Source: a virus
Strand: one strand, 5' to 3'
Length of the DNA stretch: 37,143 nucleotides
Virus record (IMG/VR): IMGVR_UViG_3300042691_006323
Span: 1 to 37,143 of that record
Positions 32,199-37,143 of this stretch are shown piece by piece. Made by a program: the position numbers and the translations under genes. Under the pieces are notes generated by a model. That model had not been told where the DNA came from. It saw nothing but the letters and a program-made list of their open reading frames with translations, and did no database searches. How positions within the stretch are numbered: position 1 is the first letter of the stretch; every line of letters starts with the position of its first letter.

Positions 32199-33490
32199 TA
32201 TACCCCACCTCTATCTAAATCAATAATCATAGAATCTTTAATCAACTCCATATGACAAGTATGCATCGACTCTGTATCTATAACATGGTTAATAGCAGCA
32301 ATTAAATAGTCGCCTGAGTGAACTTTGTCAATCAAATTTTCTGTTGGCTCTTGCTCATTCGCCGATTGTGTTTTGTATGTTACTAAATTTACTTTCATAC
32401 CAACTGTATAATCTGTTCTTCCTGGGACTACAATCTGAACTTTAAAAGATTCAGCTTGACCCATTAGTGATATTCTTTGTTGAGCAAACTTTGTATTAGT
32501 AATATCTGAGTAATCAGTATATACACCAAAGTGTTTTTGTTCATGCATCTGTAAAGCATTAGGCGCAACAGGAACACGACTAGAAGCAATAGGAAACTTA
32601 TTTAAATGATTATGATTCGGGTAGTCTTTTAGAAGGTTGTAATTTCTTACCGAGTATTTCTTACTAACGAAGTCATGAGTAATCATCTTAGATGCGTAGA
32701 TACCTGCTCGTGTTCTTTGCATATAGTCAAAAGATTTCTCTACTCTAAATTCTGATACACGCTTATACGCTTCATCTGGGTTTGGTGTATTTGTACCTTG
32801 CTTAGTAAAATCTCTAGTCTTATTATCAAAGACGAAATCTTGAAACTTTTCTCCAGCATATAACTCACTAATTGTCAAGAAATTAAACCCAAAACGATTT
32901 TCAAAGAATAAGTATGTGCTATTTGACTTATCGCTTACAGCCACTTTCGCCAGATAATTTAAGCACGCAGCAGGTGACCAAAAATTAGAAACGAATCTAA
33001 TTTTGTTGCTGGCTTGTTCATATCTAAGAAGTTTATCTGAGTTTAATCCTTCTGGCGTATTAACAATTCTTCTGGCAATATCGCTACATACTCCCTCAAA
33101 CGATTTACTAATCTTAAAGTTTAAGTCGGCGATTGCTTCTTTTGAAATGAAGTGGATAGCATATACTTGGTTCTTGTCGTTCATAAGTATTCTCTGATCC
33201 ATCTTAAACAAATAGAACTCACCTTGGATTATTCTAGCAGCATCAGTAAATGATGGTGTAGCAATTTTTAACAGTAAATATTCTTCTCCAATAAATGGGA
33301 AAAAGTTTACAAGATCCAAAGCATCAGCAAGAACAATAGTTCCACTTATGAATGGCGAAAACATATCTTCAAATACTTCTATTTGAACAATCTGCCCTTT
33401 TACATCTTGTGTAAAACCATTTGCTGATCTTACGATAGCAGTTTCAATATTTACCGAGCCAGCTGCTCGTAAACCAGTTAATCCCGACAT
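32198..33490 (-). CDS. Baseplate hub protein, gp27-like
   Basis: 430 residues, next to the spike gene and coupled to it by TAATG. Residues about 18-60 (TAIVRSANGFTQDVKGQIVQ, then FEDMFSPFISGTIVLADALD) show the strand-turn-strand start of hub proteins whose trimer forms the pseudo-sixfold ring between tail tube and spike. Residues about 100-215 (FKMDQRILMNDKNQVYAIHF, FWSPAACLNYLAKVAVS, FFENRFGFNFLTISEL) fit the second tube-like domain that presents a helix and beta-barrel. The size is close to T4 gp27 (391). In T4 gene 27 lies elsewhere, so the identity rests on the N-terminal pattern, size and operon partner. No enzyme motif. Confidence 0.75.
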   Translation of the reverse strand: MSGLTGLRAAGSVNIETAIVRSANGFTQDVKGQIVQIEVFEDMFSPFISGTIVLADALDLVNFFPFIGEEYLLLKIATPSFTDAARIIQGEFYLFKMDQRILMNDKNQVYAIHFISKEAIADLNFKISKSFEGVCSDIARRIVNTPEGLNSDKLLRYEQASNKIRFVSNFWSPAACLNYLAKVAVSDKSNSTYLFFENRFGFNFLTISELYAGEKFQDFVFDNKTRDFTKQGTNTPNPDEAYKRVSEFRVEKSFDYMQRTRAGIYASKMITHDFVSKKYSVRNYNLLKDYPNHNHLNKFPIASSRVPVAPNALQMHEQKHFGVYTDYSDITNTKFAQQRISLMGQAESFKVQIVVPGRTDYTVGMKVNLVTYKTQSANEQEPTENLIDKVHSGDYLIAAINHVIDTESMHTCHMELIKDSMIIDLDRGGV

Positions 33491-33981
33491 TACACCTTCC
33501 TATACGTTTCAAGTACGGTAAACAACAGCGCTGGCGAAAGAATTTTAATTTTTCTTTTTTGTTCGTTCAATCTATCTTCAAAAACCGTGTTTGTTATTGG
33601 TGTTGTTCCTACACCAGAGTTAACAATATCTCCATTCGCATCTTCATAATGATGGATTGCGTTAATATTTGATGAACCATATTTTTTAATTACATGATCA
33701 TCTAGTTGTGGTTGTGACATTGGCAAATCGTTGACGTAATCATACCTCTCGTTTAGAATCATAAGTACCCAATGATACAAAGAAGATTTGTATAACTTCT
33801 CAGAAACCATCTCATAGGTTTCGCCATCTTTTAGATAGTAATATTCCCACTGAGTTATGTTTTCAACTAACTCTTTTCTAAAACGAACATTCTTCGTTAT
33901 ATCTTTAACGACCATGAGGTCGGTGGTTTCTTTTCCAATGTCAAAATCATAATATATGTCTCTAAATTTATCGAAGTACAT
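33490..33981 (-). CDS. 53: Baseplate wedge protein gp53
   Basis: 163 residues, close in size to T4 gp53 (196). Residues 45-85 (QWEYYYLKDGETYEMVSEKL, then YKSSLYHWVLMILNERYDYV) carry a LysM-like pattern, followed by NDLPMSQPQLDDHVIKKYG, the conserved gp53 end of the domain. The rest is short helices plus ERLNEQKRKIKILSP-type C-terminal sequence (VFEDRLNEQKRKIKIL). gp53 completes the wedge and allows six wedges to assemble around the hub. TAATG overlaps at both sides with the gp48-like and hub genes; in T4 it also lies beside genes 4 and 5. Confidence 0.85.
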   Translation of the reverse strand: MYFDKFRDIYYDFDIGKETTDLMVVKDITKNVRFRKELVENITQWEYYYLKDGETYEMVSEKLYKSSLYHWVLMILNERYDYVNDLPMSQPQLDDHVIKKYGSSNINAIHHYEDANGDIVNSGVGTTPITNTVFEDRLNEQKRKIKILSPALLFTVLETYRKV

Positions 33982-35090
33982 TATAGACCCATTTCAATTT
34001 TATCTTTTGTAAGAATACCCAACTCTTTAAACGTAAACTGCACATTAATTTGAGTTGGAGTTCCATCAGGGAAAGTTGTATACTGTCCGTTTGGTGTATA
34101 GTTAACTGTCATATCGCTCAACACACACGAAGTATGTTTATGAATCGCTTTGTTTAATCCACTACCTTTGTAATAGAAAATATCAAATTCAGATGGATAT
34201 AAAAACAAGAAGGCATCGTCTTTATACTCTGGGTGCATATGATACTTAAACTGATAGATAATCGCTAAGACGTTATTGGCTTCCTCTTGGCTACGAGGAT
34301 AAAACTCATAGTTGATGTTGAATGTTCTAAAATCAACACCTTTAAATATTTGTTCTTTCTTTGGGTTAGCAGCAACACCAGAACCAGCTGAAAGTGCATC
34401 TCCTCCAGGAAGATTTGCTAAAGCAACAGCACTTGTCATTCCTGGTTTACCCACTACGTTTGCTGCAGCATAACCAACTGCTGCGCCTTTCGCTGGACTG
34501 TTTCCTACCAGTTTCGCACCCAAAGCTCCAGCGCCAGCAGCTACGACTGAACCTGGACTAAGAGATTCGAGAAAGGCAGTTTCTGCCAACAGATCTTTAT
34601 CTTGCCAATTCATACCATAACGAACCTGTAACTGATTTGGCATATGCAATGCGATAGCAGTTTTTAGTCTTTTTACTGGTCTTGTAAATTTACCACTTTT
34701 TGGTTGCACATATTCAGCGACTCTCGCACCAGCAGCTGCTGCTAGTATACCACCAATTAATGGATCACTGCTCGTTGCAGCAGCAGTTCCACCACCCCCA
34801 GTAACACCTGTAGCGAGAGCAAACCCAGCTGTGGCTCGATCGGTAGAATAATCCATCGCGATCAACTCACTACGAATACTTGGCGCTGCATCTTTAACAT
34901 AATTATCGCCGATAGACTTACCTAGTTTTGATTCCTCTAAAACATTGATGTTAAAGAGAATCATACTTTCACCATATTCTTTGTAGTTACCTATTAAATC
35001 TCTTGGGTAAGTATGTTGCCCGATCGTATATTTACTACCATCGGCAGCGGTAAAGTCTGGTTTGTCGTTAGGATTTTTTTGGTCAGCCAT
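33981..35090 (-). CDS. 48: Baseplate tail-tube cap protein, gp48-like
   Basis: 369 residues, near T4 gp48 (364). First gene of the minus-strand block. The C-terminal third is the informative part: DFRTFNINYEFYPRSQEEAN (about 251-270), NVLAIIYQFKYHMHPEY, FLYPSEFDIFYYKG and VNVQFTFKELGILTKD-type sequence (QINVQFTFKELGILTKD), as in tube-like proteins that start or cap the tail tube. The middle (about 85-120 and 180-240) is alanine/glycine rich (GGGGTAAATSSDPLIGGILA) and may be flexible or membrane-like; it separates the two halves of the tube fold. Acts on the baseplate dome, where tube polymerisation begins. gp54 is the main alternative, since both share this fold. Confidence 0.8.
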   Translation of the reverse strand: MADQKNPNDKPDFTAADGSKYTIGQHTYPRDLIGNYKEYGESMILFNINVLEESKLGKSIGDNYVKDAAPSIRSELIAMDYSTDRATAGFALATGVTGGGGTAAATSSDPLIGGILAAAAGARVAEYVQPKSGKFTRPVKRLKTAIALHMPNQLQVRYGMNWQDKDLLAETAFLESLSPGSVVAAGAGALGAKLVGNSPAKGAAVGYAAANVVGKPGMTSAVALANLPGGDALSAGSGVAANPKKEQIFKGVDFRTFNINYEFYPRSQEEANNVLAIIYQFKYHMHPEYKDDAFLFLYPSEFDIFYYKGSGLNKAIHKHTSCVLSDMTVNYTPNGQYTTFPDGTPTQINVQFTFKELGILTKDKIEMGL

Positions 35091-35100
35091 CTTTGAAGTC

Positions 35101-35142
35101 TCTAAATATCTATTGTTGGATTACAACTCCTCTATTATTTAG
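35101..35142. promoter_or_regulatory. Divergent control region with overlapping late-like promoters
   Basis: The 54-bp gap between the outward-facing gp48-like and gp4 genes holds two late-like heptamers. On the plus strand TCTAAATA lies at 35101-35108, giving RNA from about 35114 into gp4 (ATG 35145). On the minus strand CTAAATA lies at 35136-35142, giving RNA from about 35129 into gp48 (ATG 35090). Both are one step off the T4 consensus. Their starts would overlap by about 15 bases, making complementary 5-prime ends. No clear Shine-Dalgarno precedes gp4. Confidence 0.45.
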
Positions 35143-35144
35143 TT

Positions 35145-35591
35145 ATGTTTCACAAGAGAAAATTTAAACCTTTACATCCAGAGAAATATGATGGCGACCC
35201 AACTAACATTATAATGAGGTCAAGTTGGGAGACAAGATTCGCTTCTTGGTGCGACCGAAATGGTGCAGTTTTGCGATGGTCTTCTGAAGAGACAGTCATA
35301 CCATATAAGTCGCCTATTGACGAAAGAATTCATCGTTATTTTGTAGATTTCAGGATACAAGCCAGAGATAAAACTGGGAAACTTGTAACATATTTGGTTG
35401 AAGTAAAACCATATAAACAAACACAACCACCCCAATATCCAGGCAGAAGAACCCAGAGGTATCTTACTGAATCAACCACTTTTGTTGTAAATCAAGCAAA
35501 GTGGAAGGCAGCAGATAACTATGCTAAGGATCGTGGCTGGGAATTCAGAATAATTACCGAATATGAACTTGGTCTTGCACAGAAGCAATAA
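35145..35591 (+). CDS. 4: Head completion protein gp4 (nuclease-like fold)
   Basis: 148 residues against 150 in T4. The sequence HPEKYDGDPTNIIMRSSWET (11-30), RFASWCDRNGAVLRWSSEET (31-50), VIPYKSP, HRYFVDFRI and LVEVKPYKQT is typical of gp4. Residues E29, D68, E86 and K88 line up as an E...D...E-x-K nuclease core of the PD-(D/E)XK/TnsA type. gp4 (with gp50) is needed to complete filled heads so that tails can join; a nuclease trimming role is inferred from the fold. First gene of the plus-strand block, with the gp48-like gene divergent from it. In T4, gene 4 sits directly beside 53 on the same strand; here the two have been split by strand. Confidence 0.92.
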   Translation: MFHKRKFKPLHPEKYDGDPTNIIMRSSWETRFASWCDRNGAVLRWSSEETVIPYKSPIDERIHRYFVDFRIQARDKTGKLVTYLVEVKPYKQTQPPQYPGRRTQRYLTESTTFVVNQAKWKAADNYAKDRGWEFRIITEYELGLAQKQ

Positions 35592-35599
35592 ATAAGAAT

Positions 35600-36199
35600 A
35601 TGGCTAAAAAAGAATCTTTTCAAGACCTGTTTGATAGATTTAGGATGGATCCTGATATCTCTCGTAAATCTAAAACATGGTTCGAGCAACAGGCTCTGTT
35701 GTTAAATAAACAGCAGAGATATCTCACACCTAACAAGGTCATGAATAATAACCCAGACGTACTTAGATCAAAAGTACTTCCTGGCAAACTTTACATGTTC
35801 TTCTATGATCCAAAAACGAAGGACACGTTACCATACTATGACATGTTTCCTCTAGTATTTCCCTACGCCAGAGTTCCTGGTGGTTTTATGGGGTTAAATA
35901 TGCACTACCTACCATACCAACTACGCATTAGATTGCTGGATAGACTTATGGTGTTTGCATCAAATAAGAAGATGGACGAAACTACAAAAATTAGATACTC
36001 ATGGGAAACGATAGCAGGGCTGTCTAAATTTAGTCTAGCAAATGCCTGCGTGAAACACTACCTTGATAATCATGTAAGATCGCAATTTAAACTTGTTCCT
36101 GCTGGTGATTGGTCTACTGCTATGATGCTGCCTGTAGAAAGATTTGTTGGCGCAAATAAGACAGTTGTATGGGCAGACTCAATAAGGAAATCTAGATGA
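35600..36199 (+). CDS. Conserved T4-superfamily protein next to gp4, 199 aa
   Basis: The N-terminal 60 residues are charged and helical (MAKKESFQDLFDRFRMDPDI, LNKQQRYLTP). The core (61-115) has a striking pattern: PGKLYMFFYDPKTKDTLPYY, then DMFPLVFPYARVPGGFMGLN and MHYLPYQLRIRLLDRLM. I know G-x-LY-x-F-x-Y-x-PK...LPYYD-x-FPLV...GF-x-GLN-x-HYLP from many marine T4-like phages, where it is annotated inconsistently. The C-terminal part (131-199) carries RYSWETIAGLSKFSLANACV. Position beside gp4 matches T4 gene 2 (DNA end protector), but I see no T4 gp2 motif and cannot claim it. It is likely a head-completion or DNA-end protein. Overlaps the next gene by 4 bp (ATGA). Confidence 0.7.
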   Translation: MAKKESFQDLFDRFRMDPDISRKSKTWFEQQALLLNKQQRYLTPNKVMNNNPDVLRSKVLPGKLYMFFYDPKTKDTLPYYDMFPLVFPYARVPGGFMGLNMHYLPYQLRIRLLDRLMVFASNKKMDETTKIRYSWETIAGLSKFSLANACVKHYLDNHVRSQFKLVPAGDWSTAMMLPVERFVGANKTVVWADSIRKSR

Positions 36200-36870
36200 G
36201 CACGTTAAATCAGTTTATAACCCAAATTAAAATGGGTGGCTTACAAAAACCTTCTAAGTATGAGGTTACTATTGGTCGCCCAAAAATAATCACAAACGCA
36301 AAATATCAAAACACCAATGAGTGGAGAAAGATGATGTTGTTTTGTGAGCAAGCAACACTTCCTGGTATCACATATACAACAACCCAGTCAAGAACTTTTG
36401 GTGAGTTTAGAGAAATGCCATATGAAAGAATTTTTGACCCACTACAATTAAGTTTCTATTGTGATAGTAAAATGTGGATTAAAGGGTTCTTCGATGAGTG
36501 GATTAATTCGATTCAGGATGGCAAATCACGTATATTTAATTATTATGAGAAGTATACAACTCAAATAACAGTTAACACGCTAGACAATGAAGATAATTAC
36601 ACATATGGAATAGAACTGTACGAATGTTATCCAAAGTCTATATCCGCAATTCAGTTAGACTATGGCGCAAAGGATGTTATGAAGTTGCAAGTTACTATGC
36701 AGTATCGCTACTGGAGAAATAAAGAATACGCTAGATCTCCGCAAGCGCAAAATACGACGCAAATATCTAACCCACCTAGACAAACTCGTGCTGCTAATGT
36801 TATCGTTCCACAAGATAGACCAGTAAGAGCAATACCACCAGTTAACATATCAGATTTTCCTGCTGCATAA
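36196..36870 (+). CDS. Tail-tube-fold protein, gp19/gp54-like
   Basis: 224 residues. The order MLFCEQATLPGITYTTTQSR, then FREMPYERIFDPLQLSFYCD (71-90), SKMWIKGFFDEWINSI, NYYEKYTTQITVNTLD and YGIELYECYPKSISAIQLDY (137-156), ending in MKLQVTMQYRYW, is the tail-tube (gp19) fold shared with tube initiator gp54 and cap gp48. The last 50 residues are a flexible, proline/glutamine/arginine-rich extension (NPPRQTRAANVIVPQDRPVR), which a plain tube subunit would not usually need; gp54-like initiator or a tube-end protein is therefore preferred over the major tube. It starts inside the previous gene (ATGA) and lies 11 bp before the small terminase gene. Confidence 0.7.
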   Translation: MSTLNQFITQIKMGGLQKPSKYEVTIGRPKIITNAKYQNTNEWRKMMLFCEQATLPGITYTTTQSRTFGEFREMPYERIFDPLQLSFYCDSKMWIKGFFDEWINSIQDGKSRIFNYYEKYTTQITVNTLDNEDNYTYGIELYECYPKSISAIQLDYGAKDVMKLQVTMQYRYWRNKEYARSPQAQNTTQISNPPRQTRAANVIVPQDRPVRAIPPVNISDFPAA

Positions 36871-36881
36871 TGAGGACATAA

Positions 36882-37143
36882 ATGAAAAGCGATGAACAAT
36901 TGAATAGTATTTTTGGTATTGATAATGTCATGACGCAACCCAAGACAGAAATTATATCAAGAGAAGGCGAAGTAATAAAACCATTAGATTCTAAAGTCGA
37001 AGATGACTATGAGTTGACAAGAGGTAACATACAAGCACTTCTTAAGCAAGGGCATGAGGCACTAGCCAATGCGTTAGAGATAGCCAAACAATCTGAACAC
37101 CCAAGAGCATTTGAAGTTGTTGGGAATTTAATGAAGCAGTTGG
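36882..37143 (+). CDS. 16: Terminase small subunit gp16-like, N-terminal fragment
   Basis: ATG 36882-36884 with GAGGA six bases upstream; the gene runs off the right edge after 87 codons. The start is acidic (MKSDEQLNSIFGIDNVMTQP); the diagnostic part is DDYELTRGNIQALLKQGHEA, then LANALEIAKQSEHPRAFEVV and GNLMKQL, matching the DDY-x-x-(V/T)-R-x-N...A...A-x-x-(A/S)-x-x-PR-x-x-EV-x-x-x-LM pattern of T4 gp16. gp16 forms a ring that regulates the gp17 packaging motor and recognises concatemeric DNA. The large subunit gp17 would be expected just beyond the window. Confidence 0.85.
   Translation, partial: MKSDEQLNSIFGIDNVMTQPKTEIISREGEVIKPLDSKVEDDYELTRGNIQALLKQGHEALANALEIAKQSEHPRAFEVVGNLMKQL

Noticed and set aside
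35587-35594. AATAAATA between gp4 and the 199-residue gene
   Set aside because: Same geometry problem: it overlaps the gp4 stop and ends six bases before the next ATG, leaving no leader.
1-37143. tRNA genes, CRISPR arrays, insertion sequences, integrase or att sites
   Set aside because: None seen by eye; almost all DNA is accounted for by virion genes and the two gaps of 78 and 54 bp contain only control signals.

Overview
This window is a densely packed piece of the virion-structure region of a T4-like tailed phage (myovirus). It is AT-rich, with 28 genes, two of them cut by the window ends, and no gap longer than 78 bases. The protein types point to the marine branch of the T4 superfamily (cyanophage/pelagiphage-like): gp6, gp8, gp25, gp53, gp48, gp4 and a PAAR tip protein are recognisable, a DUF4815-type giant structural protein is present, and several small fibre-associated proteins look like those of marine myoviruses. 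The host cannot be read from the sequence; no host-derived metabolic gene, tRNA or integrase is visible.

Layout. Positions 1-35090 are read on the minus strand, from the divergent region near 35.1 kb leftwards. In transcription order this block holds the baseplate hub and wedge (gp48-like cap 35090-33981, gp53, gp27-like hub, gp5-like spike/hydrolase, a small unknown protein, PAAR tip, gp25, gp6, a gp7-position protein, gp8), then the DUF4815 giant protein (21937-15227), three small accessory proteins, a 477-residue fibre, two small proteins, an 1842-residue structural protein and a 176-residue fibre-family protein. There a strong intrinsic terminator (about 6005-6030) ends a transcription unit. 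A perfect T4 late promoter (TATAAATA, 5982-5989) just beyond it starts the distal fibre unit: two small proteins and three repeat-rich fibre proteins of 938, 251 and 555 residues. The block ends with the first codons of a probable gp13 neck protein. Positions 35145-37143 are read on the plus strand: head-completion nuclease gp4, a conserved unknown protein, a tail-tube-fold protein, and the start of the small terminase subunit gp16.

How they work together. The minus strand encodes the baseplate, cell-wall-penetrating spike and adsorption fibres, in roughly T4 order (48/53/27/5/25/6/7/8, the 9-12 equivalents, fibres, 13). The plus strand encodes head completion and the start of the packaging genes. 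At least eight TAATG stop/start overlaps and short spacings suggest translationally coupled late operons.

Most notable: a spike protein that appears to carry two different wall-hydrolase domains (GH19-like and M15-like), the second tethered beyond the needle; three adjacent fibre genes with related Mtd-like or KRS-type N-terminal modules; exact 37-, 53- and 70-residue internal duplications in the fibres; and a terminator/late-promoter pair that gives the distal fibre genes their own transcription unit. I found no novel non-structural system.
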